A stretch of 64,000 nt of DNA from Scilla litardierei (GCA_030789695.1 CM061139.1:104754837-104818836); one strand, 5' to 3'; positions 45,945 to 58,871 are shown, numbered from the stretch's first letter. Made by a program: numbers and translations. Notes: generated by a model not told the origin, from the letters alone.

Positions 45945-48176
45945 CTTTGGAAGCCAAGTCCAATTGGACTTAGGCTTCCCCACATAATTTCTACTATGCA
46001 CAACATCCGAAAAATAAGCATTCATATATACTTGTTTTTCATCCATGCTTGTGTCCTTTGGGCTCCAAATAGTGAAAATTTTGGGAGCCATCATCCTATT
46101 GGGTGCATGCATGCGTTGATTTCTACGTGATGCATGTTATGGATAGGCATAAGGAACATGATGGAATGGTGCACGACGAGAATTATTCATATGATGAGGT
46201 GGGTGAACATATGCATGTGTGGGAACACGTGCGTGAGGGTGTCTCACATGGTGTGCACGTGCCCGTGAACGTGTAGCATAGAAATCATCATATGTGTGAG
46301 ACGGTGGAGTAGGACGTGTGTTCCTACGTGGCATGGTATTTGTGTACATATAAGCATGCCTCTTCTTTGGAGGTCCACCCAAAGTGGGTTTCTTTCCAAA
46401 AGAGGGTGTGGACGAGGTGGAAGCACCATTGGTAGATAAACTACCAATAGAGTGTTTGCTACCACTCGTAGAGTCACCGGAAGTTGACCTAACAAAAGTA
46501 GTGGCCGCTTTGGATGGACATCCCATCGTATACACCAAACCAATGTGGTGATTGGCCGGAAGTAAGTCACTTAGGATTTTATCCAAATGGTCCTTACCCT
46601 TATTGAATTTATTAATTCGGCCTAATGTGTTCTCATATTTCTCTTTGAGAGAACGCATAGAAGTATCCAAAGTAGATACTTGCGATGTGAGCAAATAAAC
46701 ACGAGATTTAAGATTCTCGTTCTCAATACTCAAAGTCGAGTTTTGAGAAGTTAAATCCGCTATCCTATGTTCTTCCGGATCATCAATGCTAACATGTTCA
46801 AGTTTAGATTTGAGATTAACAATCTCATTTCTTAACTCTTCAACAACGGTGTCGTTGTTGGTGATGATAGTCTTAGGCGAGGTTTGAATGCTAGCTAGGT
46901 CATCTTTTACTTTAGTATATCTATTTACTAACTTAGTGTATTTAGACCATAAATGAGAGTTAGCATCACTAAGATCATCCATAGTTACCTCATCGCCTTC
47001 GTCGTCGCTATCATCGGAGGAGGAAGATCCTTGATCATGCTCCTCTCTTGCCATGAAGCACATGTGCGCTTGCTCCACTTTCTCATCGTCCGACTCTCTG
47101 CTTGAGGAATCCTCGGAGTCGGTGAATGTTGCTCCGACAAGTCCCTTTTTGTACCCCTTTTTGTACTTCTTTGACTTGTCGAACTTCGGCGCCTTCCACT
47201 TCTCCTTTTGCTTGTTTTGAGGACAATCCGCTTTGATGTGTCCTGGCTTATTGCATTTAAAGCACAAAGGTGGAGAGGCGTTAGTAGAAGTAAATTTAGA
47301 TTTTTATTTGAAGTTACCCTTTCGGAAGAAGCGATTGAACTTCTTTGCCATGAGTGCAATGGATTCCATGTCCATTTCTTCTTCCGAGTCCTCATCATCG
47401 GTAGATGTGGATGAAGCCGCCTTGAATGCAATCGCCTTTTTCTTAGGCACGTCTTGGTTCAAATAGGACTTCATCTTTTCTTGTAACTTCACCTTGCTAT
47501 CTTTGCGTACCTCGTATGACATCAAAGTACCCATCAATTGAACTACGGTATATTTGTTCATGTCATTACCTTCCTCGATGGCGAAGGTACGTTTTTCCCA
47601 AGAAGAAGGAAGTCCTTCGATAAGCTTTGAGCACTTCTCCTTTTGAGTGTAGGACTTGCCGAGGGCCTCTAACTCGTTTATTATGTCAACGAAGCGAGCG
47701 TAATATTCTTTCATCTTCTCGCCCTGTTGCATATGAAACATTTCGTAATCTTTGTTTACGACTACGAGTTTAGAGTCTCTTACCCTACTCGTCCCTTCAT
47801 GAAGAATGAGGAGGGAGTTCCAAATTTGATATGCACTCTTACATGTGCATATCTTATTGAAGTCCTCGGGCTCCAATGCGCATTGCAAGGCATTCATTGC
47901 CTTGGCATTGCTTACCTCCGCGGCGATCTCCGTGGTAGTCCATTTCTCAAAGTCTTCTTCTTCGGGCTCAATGTATTCCTTCATTGTGGTTCTCCATAAG
48001 GATGCACTCCGGAGGAAGGTTTCCATCCGGCATTTCCAGTACCCGTAGTTGGTACCGTTGAAGAATGGAGGCCTCGTAGAGGAATGTCCTTCCATCACCG
48101 AAGATGCTCCTTCACGGTTCCTGAAGGTGTCATAGTTGGAAGGTGGACGCACGGTCTTGTTGTCGTTGGCAGACAT
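45945..48176 (-). pseudogene. gag: Sirevirus D Gag
   Basis: 744 codons from the first ATG after the primer site. Same domain order as B: capsid-like N-terminus, zinc knuckle CFKCNKPGHIKADCP, acidic Ser/Asp stretch, coiled-coil-like region, His/Arg/Pro-rich tail. TAA stops lie at 47304-47306 (just before the knuckle) and 46134-46136. The second replaces the CGA of the other copies by two transitions, as if both strands of one CpG had been deaminated. Confidence 0.9.
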
Positions 48177-48188
48177 AGCTAAGTATCT

Positions 48189-48201
48189 GGCTTTGATACC
48201 A
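48189..48201 (-). other. Primer binding site of D
   Basis: The minus strand reads TGGTATCAAAGCC, the initiator-Met-tRNA site with one G-to-A change compared with B and F. It lies two bases from the LTR edge. Confidence 0.9.
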
Positions 48202-48203
48202 AA

Positions 48204-49979
48204 TGTAATGCCCTACAAGCTACTGCACAAGTACTAGAGGGGGGGTGAATAGTACTTTAAAAATAACAATGAGTATAATTCCAAATTATTGTGCAAACAA
48301 CTACCAAACCAATTTGCGGAAGCTTAAATTGAATGACAACAACAAAATTAACAATGCAAACAAATGATGTTAATGGGTTCGGATCCACCCAAGTCTCCCC
48401 GACTTGTTCCCGGTGATCCTACGTCCCAACCACCCAGATCCCCTCCGGATACTTAGGTTAGAAACCCTAACCCAAGATTTCCACTATGAATATCTTGTGA
48501 AAAACCTTCACAAGATCAAATCATACACCAACGGCAATAGTGAATCCCACAACCCGGGATCACAACCTTCTCTCACAACCGAGAGAATCAACAAGCAATA
48601 TAAAAGAGTTTATATTGAAATAAGCAAACTTACCTCAAAATCCTATACCTTGAGTTTTTCTTACCCAATAGGTGAAATGGAGGATTTGAGGAAGATGAAG
48701 TCACCAAGACCTAGCACCAAGGAAATGACCAGCAATAGGTGCCTAGGGATGATTTGGAGACTTGGATCAAGCTATAGCTTGAAGAGCTCACCAAGAACAA
48801 GCTTCTCTCAATATGGATTCTAGATCTAGAAATGAGAGAGAATGGGTTTCTTGTGAGGAAGAGAGCTTTAGATTTGAGTGAGAATGGCTTTAGATTTGAG
48901 TGAGAATGGCTATCTCTTTTGATCTCAATGAATCTCTGAATGGAAGCTCTAACCTAGATAGAAATGACCTAGGTTCGTATTTATAGGGTCCCATAAAAAC
49001 AAGTTAGGTCATTCTCCAACGGATAGAAATCTGGGAGAATTAGTCGGTCAAAGAACAATCACTGACCGACTAGTTCATCAACTAGTCGGTCAGTCAAATA
49101 GCATGGACCGACTAAGAGAGGAACTGAGAAGAGATAGAATTTCAGACCTAGAAATCTAGTCGGTCCAAGAAGACTTTCTGACCGACTAGTTTCACAACTA
49201 GTCGGTCAGTCAGTGAACGTAGACCGACTAAGAGGCAAAATGAAATAGTCTGAATACAAATTGACTTAGTCGGTCCAAGAACAAAAGTTGACCGACTAGA
49301 TTGTCAACTAGTCGGTCACCAAACGTTCTTAGACCGACTAACGATAAACAGTAGCTTAGGAGAAATTTAGCATGAACAGTAAGTCACAACTAGTCGGTCA
49401 AAGAAGCATCACTGACCGACTAGTTCACAAACTAGTCGGTCGGTGAGTCAACGTAGACCGACTAACTGTAAACAGTAAAGTCCAAGAAATTAAGGAATCA
49501 AACTAGTCGGTCCAAGAAGAGTTGCTGACCGACTAGATAACCATCTTGTCGGTCAGTACTTCTTCTTGTACCAACTAACATGCACAAACAAGTCCGAATC
49601 GAAGCGCGACGCTTCGAGGAAGTTAGAATGAACTTGTACTAAGATCCTAGAGCTACGATATGAGCGTTATGAAGTTAGAATCGTAAGATATACTCAAGGC
49701 TTAACATTCTATATATCGAAGCTAAAAAGACTATAAATAAAACCTTAATAAACGGTCTTCGAGAGCTTCGATTGATTCTTCATAACTTCCAAAACGGTGC
49801 AAGAGCTTCAACGAAGCTTTAGGCATGAATACGTGCTTTGAGAAGTCTTGAGATGTCGCTTTGAATGTTCTCGTGATTTTTGCGACGATCTCCAATACTG
49901 CGCTCACAAATTGTTAGTTCATGGATTATTTATGTTTGCTCATAATCAAAACCAAATCCGGGGAGTCCAATATTCAACA
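48204..49979 (-). repeat. 5' LTR of Sirevirus D
   Basis: It has a TATA box at 48978-48985 (minus strand) and the palindrome array at about 49038-49567. It carries a tandem duplication of about 22 bp (TTTAGATTTGAGTGAGAATGG word, near 48865-48910) absent from the 3' LTR. Confidence 0.93.
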
Positions 49980-50698
49980 AAAGTAACCTCGCTGTGCTAC
50001 CCGCGGCCGAGGAGTTCCAGACGACACCGACGTTTCGCCGATTAGACCCGACTTCCTCTTGTTGGACGACGTCACGAGGTTGGTTTCCCTAACAAGTAGT
50101 AAAACCCACACCGTAGTTCATCGAAACCTAATTTAAAATTGATCAACGTGAACTAAAGTTAATTTCAGCATCTTTAAAACGTTGTCCACCGTAGGAAAGA
50201 TCGACGAACGGACTATTTTTCTGTGCACATAGGGTAGACGTCGATCTAGACTGAATAAAACATCAAAAACGTGACTTTTTGACTGATAGGTTAGTCCCAT
50301 CAAATTTAGAAACAAACCATAATAGGTTTGATCAAAAAGCGCGATCTGACATCGCCGTGATATTGTTTCAGACGGACCATCGCCGACGCGACGTTTCGAC
50401 GGGACGCTCCGGACAGACGACGCACTCGCCACCGCAGGTAAGTGTATTCACTTGTACCTTCGGCCATGTTTAGGCCTTTGACTTTTAGAACTGTTAAAAT
50501 GTGAACAAAGAGAACCGGACATGAAATGATAGCGTCCGGGACACCCCTTGACATCTTAGACTTGATGACGAAGTCTAAGCGCAAATACAACATTTGACAC
50601 CTTAGGGTTTTCTTGTGTGTTCGTGCGTGCGGACGCCCTAGAAGAACCATCCCTGTCTTGTCTTGTCGTGTGTTGTTATGCACAGCCTGTGGGTAATA

Positions 50699-50890
50699 GT
50701 GCACTCATCGAGTGATCCCTTGTACGGATACACAGCTTGCGGGCAATAGGGCACTCATCGAGTGATCCCTTGTACGGATACATAAGCATGCGGGCGAATA
50801 GGGCACTCTCCAAGCTAGGAGAGTGAACCCTTGTCCCGATAAATAAGCCTGCGGGCGAATAGGGCACTCACTTGACAGAGTGAGTGATCC
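50699..50890 (+). repeat. Four tandem units with different but self-complementary arms
   Basis: Units of about 50-61 bp start at 50701, 50751, 50803 and 50864. They share GCGGGCAATAGGGCACTC and GAGTGATCCCTTGT words. Each has a hairpin: CACTC-ATC-GAGTG twice, then CACTCTCC-AAGCTA-GGAGAGTG, then CACTCACT-TGACAG-AGTGAGTG. The extra stem bases differ between units yet always pair. Confidence 0.75.
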
Positions 50891-51264
50891 CTTGTCTTGT
50901 CCTGTCTTATGCACCTGGGTTGGGGTAGGGTTGAGCATGCGCACGGGGAGATGGTCTGATCCCCCTCGAACCATAAGGCGTGAACCCTTCGAGTCACACG
51001 TGTCTTGTTGTGTCTTGTCACGTTTTGTCCCGTCTTGTCTTGATCCATTTAGGTTAGTCCCGTAGTCGGTAGCACACGCTATGGCTACAGTGTGTCGTGT
51101 TTACTTTTCATGCTCTGTTACTTTCATTAAAATGCCATGTTATAACCCCAGCATGATAATCAATCGGTAAATCGTTGTTTTAAATTAAAATACACTTGCA
51201 GTAGAGTCTAACATTTCTGTGTAGACTTTACCTGACGTACAGTTCCTTTCCTCTTGGGTGCTGT

Positions 51265-51369
51265 ATGTCAGGTGTCGAGCCAGAGTTCGTGGACGAGGCA
51301 GACTTTCCAGAGTACGTGGAGCCCGAGGACGTCGACCCAGAGTACGTGCCTGAGGAGGACCAGAGCTAG
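51265..51369 (+). CDS. Small acidic ORF, 34 residues, in LTR-like region
   Basis: ATG to TAG, rich in Glu/Asp with repeated PE(F/Y)V words. An acceptor-like GTATGTCAG sits at its start, so it could be the last exon of a longer transcript. Short acidic ORFs inside LTRs of Tekay-type elements come to mind, but this cannot be proven here. Confidence 0.35.
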   Translation: MSGVEPEFVDEADFPEYVEPEDVDPEYVPEEDQS

Positions 51370-51751
51370 AGGCTCCTCACTGTTGTTGTTCCAGAGTTTT
51401 CCTACTTACTAGGTTGGGGTGCGTAGCACCGTTTACTTCTTTCTGTCTAGGTTGGGTGCTTGCACCAGTAGTTTACTTTCGGTTGTTGTAGCCGTGTCAG
51501 GCTTTTTGTTTTGACTCTCAGTACTTTCTGGATATTGGTTTGGAATAAAAATAAATGTTTCCTTTTCTGTACTTTTTGTTGTTCCGTACTTTTCTGCAGG
51601 GACCTGTTCCTTCATCTTAGAGTACCACACAGACGCTTATTGGGTCCGAGCCTCACGGCTCCGGCCTAAGCGGGCCTTAGTCACGCTTCGCCTCCATAGT
51701 TTTGGGAAGCGGGGCGTAACAGCATATTCCGGCCTCCTATTATTTTTCAAT

Positions 51752-52980
51752 TGAAGTTCGTGAAGTCTCGATTCCAACGCATATTTTTCCAGAATTTTTC
51801 GAGGTCGGAGCAATTTACTGCATTTTTTGGAAGACAGAGTGACGGTGCTGAAAATTTCTGTGCTGGAAATTCTGATATTCCCCTCTTGTGCAGAAATTTG
51901 CCATCATTTCAGTGTATATTATGTCCTAGTGATATTTTTCAGTTGTAGTATATTTTGTTAGGGTTCCATCTTCGCCTTGAACGAGTCATTCCGAGTTCGG
52001 ATGATTTTCTTATAATTTTCGCAAGACAGGGTGACGGTTCTGAAATTTTCTGCAGATTTGGGCATTAGTTGCGGGTTTGGCACGGATCCGACCCGTTTGG
52101 CTTATTTCCAGACCCATTTCGGATGAACACTATTTTAGGGCTTCTCCCCCTCTATTTTCCTCATTCTACTCTTCCTCTTCTTCAACCTAGGGCTTGGGGG
52201 AAGTTGGATGAAGCTTGGAGCTTGGAGGAGCACTTGAGAATGAAAGATCCCATCTTTGAGTGACACTTGGGTGATATCTTTCTAAGCTTTTATGTATTTT
52301 GATTTAGCTTCATGTATTGTAATTGAATGATAGCTTTTGAGTAAAAACTTCTCCTTTTTCATTATGAATGTCTAAATCTCTCTTGTGTGATTGTGTTTTG
52401 TGATTGTTGTTACTTGGGTTGTGATTTCACCTCTAGCATGTTTCCATTTTCCATTTGGTGGATGAAACTTCGAGATGTTGGTTGTTGATGGAACCCTCGT
52501 GGGTAATCCATAGAGAGGAACTATCGTAGTCGACCCTCTCTTCTTTGCTCAAAGTATTTCTCTTTGTTTCATACACTCCTTTTATTGCACCCCATATGTT
52601 CGATGAAATGCCACATCCACCGATTGTTCGTCTCTTAGCCGGGAAAAAAAATTGAGTTATATTTGGGATGAATTCCTACTCTCACAACCTCATTCACTCA
52701 CTCACACACCACATAAGTCCTCCTCGTTGCTCGCCGATTCAACTCTCCACCCTTAGTGCGAAGATTAGGAAGATAGTTTCAACCATTTTCACATTCTACC
52801 ATCAATCGTAGCTTAGTTGGTTGTAAACCGCCATTACCCTTCCTACATCAATTGAACTCGTGATTGCAAAATGACTTGTCCCCGTGATCCGACCCGGTCT
52901 CACTGGATATAAATTTTTTACTTGACGTCCTCCTACACTTGGGAGTAGCGCTCAAGCATTACATACTTGAGACGCGTTCA
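51752..52980 (+). repeat. 5' LTR of gypsy element E (start uncertain)
   Basis: The end is fixed by GCGTTCA six bases before the primer site. The start could be TGAAGTTCG at about 51752 or slightly upstream. It contains a pair of imperfect repeats (GACAG-GTGACGGT-CTGAAA words near 51831 and 52025) and a leader-like region after about 52130. The matching 3' LTR lies outside the window. Confidence 0.6.
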
Positions 52981-52986
52981 AGCAAT

Positions 52987-53004
52987 TGGCACCGTTGTCG
53001 GAGA
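52987..53004 (+). other. Primer binding site of E, Asp-tRNA type, decayed
   Basis: TGGCACCGTTGTCGGAGA differs from TGGCGCCGTTGCCGGGGA by three transitions, as expected for old, methylated sequence. Confidence 0.8.
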
Positions 53005-53133
53005 CAACAGTTTTACCATCGACAATTACATTAATTTTAGCTTTGCTTTGTGACTAATCATCTTTTCGTACATATTCGTATATAATTTTCACACTGTTTT
53101 CGTTTTGCATACCATCGATTGCTTGGTTAGTTT

Positions 53134-54890
53134 ATGTGGCTTCAAATACCTCGAACACATAGATTAACATGCACACACGTCATGGAGGAAGACAACATGA
53201 ACAATGATAATACTAGTAACCATGACACTAATTCTCAAGTCGAAGTCCCTGGGTCTTTGAGGGATCTTTTGAGACCCACGAGGTCTAGCTCGGCTTCATG
53301 CTTTGTGTTACATACGGATGCAAACTCCTTTAATTTTAAACCTGGGATAATTCAACTCCTACCCACTTTCCATAGGTTGGAGAGAGAAAACCCATATCTT
53401 CACATAAAGGAATTTGAAGATGTATGTTCCACATGTTTTGATGGGAAAACAAGTGCCGACACGATATACTTGAAGTTATTTCCTTTTTATCTCAAAGATA
53501 AAGCCAAGAATTGGCTTAATGCTTTACCACCACGATCAATTACTTCATGGTTGCAATTTCAAGCTGAGTTTCTAAAGAAATTTTTTTCCTTGCACATGAC
53601 ACAGGGATTGAAGAAGCAAATCATGAGTTTTGCCCAATGCAACAATGAGACATTCTACCAAACTTGGGAGAGGCTAAAGGAACTTTTACTCTCATGTCCA
53701 CACCATGGATTCGAGAAATGCAGTGTCATTGTATTCTTCTATGAAGGACTCTTACCGACATCAAAGCAATTTTGGAGAAAATGTGCAATGTGGAATTTTT
53801 TGATAAGGAGCCGGATGATGCGTGGGATTATTTGGAGATGGTGGCAGAGAATGCACAAACGTGTGACACAACTTCGGAGTTTGATAGAGGAGACTCCTCT
53901 TCGTCACAACCAACTCGTGGCGGCTTACATACTTTGAGGACCGATGACACTATGGAAGCCCGGTTAGAAGCTATGCAAAAGAAGATCCAAGCCATGGAGT
54001 TGAGGGCGGTGAAGAGTGTAGCCATGGAGCAAAGTTGTGCCATTTGCAAAACTACGAGGCACGATACATCAAATTGCCCCACCATTCCCACATTGAAGGA
54101 GGTTTTGAGAGAACCTAATGCGGAGGCGAATCAAGGGGTTGGACAAAACTTCAACTCCAACACGTATAACCAAAGTTGGAAGAATCATTCCAACTTGAAT
54201 TGGAGGCCACAACAACCGCAACATCAAGGGCCAACACAACAATCTCACCAACTGTACAAGGCATCCCCTTTCAATAGCAATTACCAAGGAGGTGGTTTCC
54301 AAAGGAAGAGAGAGGAAGGAAGTGAGACCCAAATGAACTCCATGAATGAGACGTTGCAACAACTCATCCAAGTGCAACAAGCCCAGAGCCAACAATTCCA
54401 ACAATTTCAACAACTCCAACAAACTCAAAATCAACAAATGGCGGAGCATTTGGTAAAGTTGACCGCGAGTCTAGAGTACGGGAAGCTTCCATCACAACCA
54501 TTGCCCAACTCCAATATGAACTCTTCTTCATCGACGAGAGGTTCAATGAAGCAATGCCAAGCGGTGAAGACGTTGAGGAGTGTCAAAATTTTTGAAAATG
54601 TGGAGCCACCTAACGATCCACAAGAGGAGAAAGTGGGAAAGAAGGAACAAATACCGGACTTGGTGCTAGAGGAGGAGCAAGGGGAAGGCACACAAAAAAG
54701 AATCAATCCAAGGAGCCCTAGCATTATTCCACTTCGGTATCATTCCACCAAAGGCTCTTCCTGCCATCCAAGGACAAGTATCAAGCAGAAATTAGGGAGA
54801 TTTTTCAACGATGTCAAATTAATATTCCCTTACTTGATGCAATTAATCAAATTCCCACATATGCTAAGTTTTGTAAGGATTTGTTCACGG
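53134..54890 (+). pseudogene. gag: Element E Gag
   Basis: Typical plant gypsy Gag: the core shows NPYLHIKEFEDVC, LFPFYLKDKAKNWL, WLQFQAEFLKKFF and FYQTWERLKELL. The start may be the ATG at 53134 or at 53182 (MEEDN). The frame changes between about 53760 and 53790. The second half has a knuckle-like CAICKTTRHDTSNC (CX2CX4HX4C) and a Gln-rich region (QQFQQFQQLQQTQ) before the charged end. A second frame change near 54740 leads to the protease frame. Confidence 0.85.
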
Positions 54891-55579
54891 TGAAGAGGAA
54901 TTTGAACGTGAAGAAAAAAGCTTTCTTAACGGAGAAAGTGAGCTCCATTGTGCAACACAACACTCCCCCAAAATTTAGAGACCCGGGATCCCCTACAATT
55001 GAATGCACCATAGGCACAAAGAGGATAGGTCAAGCACTTTTAGATTTGGGGTCGAGTGTTAACATATTGCTTTACCCGGTTTTTGTTCAACTAGGATTGG
55101 GTGGACTAACAAGCACGCCGGTTATTTTACAACTAGCGGATAGGAGTGTGAAGATTCCACGGGGTTGTGTGGAGGATGTGCTTATCCAAGTGGACAAATT
55201 CTATTACCCCGTTGACTTCATTGTCATTGACATTCAAGGACCCCCATCGGAGAATCCCACCCTGATAATCCTAGGAAGACCATTTTTGGCCACTTGCAAC
55301 GCTTTGACAAATTGTAGGATTGGCCAATTAAAAATTTCTTTTGGCAACATGATTCTTGAACATAATATTTTCAATGCATGCAAATTGCCACCACGAGAGG
55401 GGGAATACAATGAAGTTAACATGGTTGACTTTTTAGCTTTGGAACCTATAGACTCATGTGTTGAAGATCATTTTAGTTCCGAATTTGATAATGCTTTAGA
55501 TTTTCTTGACTCTTTTTGTGAGCATATTGATGAATCTTTTCTTGTGCAGGAGACACATGCGGGACCAAGCATCAAATGA
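54881..55579 (+). pseudogene. pol: Element E protease region
   Basis: An aspartic protease with catalytic LDLGSSVNILLY near residue 57 and the later ILGRPFLAT, both standard for Athila/Tat elements. The frame stays open for about 230 residues to TGA 55577-55579. It would cut the Gag-Pol precursor. Confidence 0.85.
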
Positions 55580-57007
55580 GTTCCGAGATTCGAGACATTG
55601 CCTACGGACTCTCCACCTCAAATGCCATCATATTCGGAGCATCCCAAATTGGATCTAAAGCCACTTTCGGAATATTTGAAGTATGCCTACCTTGGGGAGG
55701 GTGAGACATTCCTGGTGGTAATAAATTCTAACCTCATACATAAGCAAGAACACTATTTATTGGAGGTGTTGAGAACACACAGAAAGGCTATAGGTTGCAC
55801 ACTAGGGATATCACGGGAATTAGCCCTTTAGTGTGTTCACATCACATTTATTTGGAAGAGGATTCAAAACCATCGAGAGAGTTGCAACGTCAGCTTAACC
55901 CGATGTTGAAGGAGGTTGTAAAAATGAACTTGTAAAATTGTTGGATGCGGGTATCATTTACCCGATATCGGATAGTAGATGGGTGAGTCACATTGAAATT
56001 GTGCCCAAAAGTCTGGAATCACGTCATTAGGAACAAGAATGATGAGTTGATCCCTACGGAAACCACCACCGGTTGGCGTATGTGTGTAGATTATCGGAAG
56101 CTTAATGCCATGACCTGCAAGGACCATTTCCCTTTGCCATTCCTTAACCAAATTGTAGAAAGAGTTGCAGGCCATGAATTTTATTGCTTTTTGGACGGGT
56201 ACTCGGGGTACTACCAAGTAGAAATTGCCCTGGAGGATCAAGAGAAAACCACTTTCACTTGTCCCTTCGGCACATTTGCCTTTCGTAGGATGCCCTTCGG
56301 TTTGTGCAATACACCTGTCACATTTCAACGATGCGTTCTAAGCATTTTTAGTGATATGGTTGAAATTGTGGAGATTTTCATGGATGACTTTTCGGTTTTT
56401 GGAATCTCATTTGAAATTTGTTTGTCTAACCTTTCTTTGGTTTTGAGTAGATGCATTGAGAAGAACCTCATCCTAAATTGGGAGAAATGCCACTTCATGG
56501 CTACGGAGTGGATGGTTCTTGGACATAAAGTCTCAAAGCAAGGAATGGAGGTAGACCGATCTAAAGTGGAGTTAATTGAAAAGCTACTGGCTCCAAAAAC
56601 CGTGAAGGATGTGTGATCATTTCTAGGGCATGCGTGTTCTATCGTCGTTCATCAAGGACTTTAGTGCCATCTCCTGACCCCTTTGCCATTTATTAACTCT
56701 TGATGCCGAATTTATTTGGACACGTGAGTGTCAATCTTCATTTGAATTATTGAAATGTTCATTGACTACTTCTCCCATTTTGCAGGTGCTGGATTGGAGC
56801 CTCCCATTCGAGATTATGTGTGACGCAAGCGATTTTGCCGTGGGAGCGGTGCTCGGGCAAAAGAGGGAGAAAGTACCATGTGTTATTTACTACGCGAGCA
56901 AAACCCTTAATGAAGCTCAAAGAAACTACACAACAACAGAGAAAGAGTTGCTCGCCGTAGTGTTTGCTTTGGAAAAATTTAGGAGCTATATCTTAGGGTC
57001 ACCCATT
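55580..57007 (+). pseudogene. pol: Element E RT and RNase H, truncated by Sirevirus F
   Basis: The pre-RT linker (LKYAYLGEGETFLVV) is at 55660-55720. RT shows LDGYSGYYQVEI, MPFGLCNTPVTFQ and catalytic FMDDFSVFG near 56380. RNase H shows CDASDFAVGAVLGQ and [15 protein letters not shown], then is cut at 57007 by the TGTTGG of Sirevirus F. There are stops near 55829 and 56614 and frame changes near 55930, 56000 and 56620-56750. Confidence 0.88.
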
Positions 57008-58869
57008 TGTTGGATATTGGACTCCCCGGATTTGGTTTTGGATGATGATCAAACATAAATATATCGTGAACTAACAACTTGTGAGCACAGTTATGGAGAT
57101 CGTCGCCAAATTCATATGAATATCAATTACGACGTCTCGAGACTTCTCAAAGCACGTGATCATATGCCTAAAGCTTCGTTGAAGCTTATGGACCATTTTA
57201 GAAGTCATAAAGATTCGATTGAAGCTTTTGAAGACGGTATCGTCAAGTTATATTTATTTTCTTTAAGCTTCTTTCGTAGAATGTTAAGCCTTGAGCAGGT
57301 CTTACGGTTTAAATCTTCATAACGCTCATATCTTAGCTCTAGAATCTTAGTAGAAGTCCATACAAACTTTCCCGAAGCTTCGCGCTTCGATTCACGACTT
57401 CTTGTGCATGTTAGTTGGTTCAAGAAGAAGAACTGACCGACTAGATGGTGATCTAGTCGGTCGACAAAGCTTCTTGGACCGACTAGTTTCTGTCAGTCAA
57501 TTCTAAGCTCTTTACTGTTTACAGTTAGTCGGTCTACGTTGACTCACCGACCGACTAGTTTATGAACTAGTCGGTCAGTGATGCTTCTGTGACCGACTAG
57601 TTGAGCTTTTCCTGTACATGCAAATTTGAGCCTGAGCTACTGTTTATAATTAGTCGGTCTGTGTTCATTGATCGACCGACTAGTTGATAAACTAGTCGGT
57701 CAACTTTCCTTCTTGGACCGACTAGTTTAGCTTTACTGTACATGCCAATTTTCACCTGACTTACTGTTTATCGTTAGTCAGTCTATGCACATTTGGCGAC
57801 CGACTAGTTGATGAACTAGTCGGTCAACATCTGTTCTTGGACCGACTAAATCAATTTGTGCTCAGAATTCAGTTTTATCTCTTAGTCGGTCTCTGTTGAG
57901 TAACCGACCGACTAGTTGTGAAACTAGTCGGTCAGCTACTTTTCTTAGACCGACTAGTTCCTTTTGTCTGTGCTTCGACCTTTTGGCTGTTCTTCCATTA
58001 GTCGGTCTAAGTTAAATGACCGACCGACTAGTTGATGAACTAGTCGGTCGGTGGTTGTTCTTTGACCGACTAGTTGGGTTCAGAAAAGAGTCGTTGGAGC
58101 ATTTAATGACTCGAATTTCTTTCTCTCTCTCCTCTATCCTATATATACTTGATGAGCTACATTCATTGCACTCAAGGCTGATATTATTGCAAGTTTAGAG
58201 ATCAAGAGAAATCATTCCAAGCTCATTCAAAGCTCATTCATTCCATTCAATAATCTCTCCCCACTCTTACTTCCAAAGAGAGATTCATTGAGTGGGAAGC
58301 CTTCCAAGCCAAGTGCTTGATTCTTGGTCACCAACTACCCCATAGCTCTCCATCGCTGATCTACATCTTGGAGCTAGGGTTTGGTGCCTTCTTATTCCTC
58401 AAAATCATCCTTGCCCTAATTCGTAAGTATACTCAAGGCATAGGTATTTTGTGGTAAGTTATTCTATTTCATTTACTTTCATTTTGTAAGTGTTTATCTC
58501 TCTGTTGTGAGAGTTGTGATTGTGATCCCGGGTTATGGGAGTCACAAATTACTTTGTGTATGATTTGACTTGGTGAAGGTTCTTCACAAGTATTTCATAG
58601 TGGAAATCTTGAGTTAGGGTTTCTAACTCAAGTATCCAGAGGGGATCCGGGTGTTTGGGACGTAGGATCACCGGAAACAAGTCGGGGAGACTTGGGTGGA
58701 TCCGAACCCAGTAATATCGTTGTTTGCGATTGTTTCTTTGTTGTCTAACATTTACTTTTCCGCATTGTTTGGTAGAGTTTGCAAGTAATTAGGAATTAGC
58801 CTCTTAATTATTTTAAAGTACTATTCACCCCCCTCTAGTACTTGTGCAGTAGCTTAGCATGGCGTTACA
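57008..58869 (+). repeat. 5' LTR of Sirevirus F
   Basis: TGTTGGATATTGG to GCGTTACA, 1862 bp. Palindrome array at about 57437-58072, TATA variant TATATATA at 58140-58147. Colinear with the B LTRs. Confidence 0.94.
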
Positions 58870-58871
58870 TT

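Larger units (their letters stand above)
37444..49979 (-). mobile_element. Sirevirus D (Ty1/copia), near-complete, minus strand
   Basis: Two LTRs (1776 bp 5' LTR at 48204-49979, 1758 bp 3' LTR at 37444-39201) flank gag, pol and accessory ORF. It is the same broad family as B and F but a distinct subfamily. LTRs differ by about 15 substitutions by eye plus two small indels, fewer than in B, so this is probably the youngest insertion here. Flanking five-base words are AAAGG (37439-37443) and AAAGT (49980-49984), a target duplication with one mismatch. Confidence 0.92.
49980..51721 (+). repeat. Decayed LTR-like region (possibly Tekay/Del chromovirus)
   Basis: No polyprotein is present. The end (GCCTAAGCGGGCCTTAGTCACG ... 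GGGGCGTAACA at 51721) and a short acidic ORF resemble LTRs of Tekay/Del chromoviruses, by memory of the pattern. It holds a hairpin repeat at 50699-50890 and TCTTGTC-rich stretches around 50652-50680 and 51001-51045. It could be a solo LTR split by D, with 37047-37443 as its left part. The start is not defined. Confidence 0.4.
51752..57007 (+). mobile_element. Gypsy element E (Athila/Tat-type), degraded and interrupted
   Basis: LTR, primer site, gag, protease, RT and RNase H are present in order, in three changing frames with several stops. Sirevirus F is inserted in RNase H, so integrase and the 3' LTR lie beyond the window. E is a different family from G1/G2: it has Gag and protease, and its RT has FMDDFSVFG. 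Confidence 0.85.

Noticed and set aside
50930..51120. tRNA- or snoRNA-like element in the GC-richer stretch
   Set aside because: No cloverleaf or box motifs could be assembled; only TCTTGTC-type low complexity is visible.
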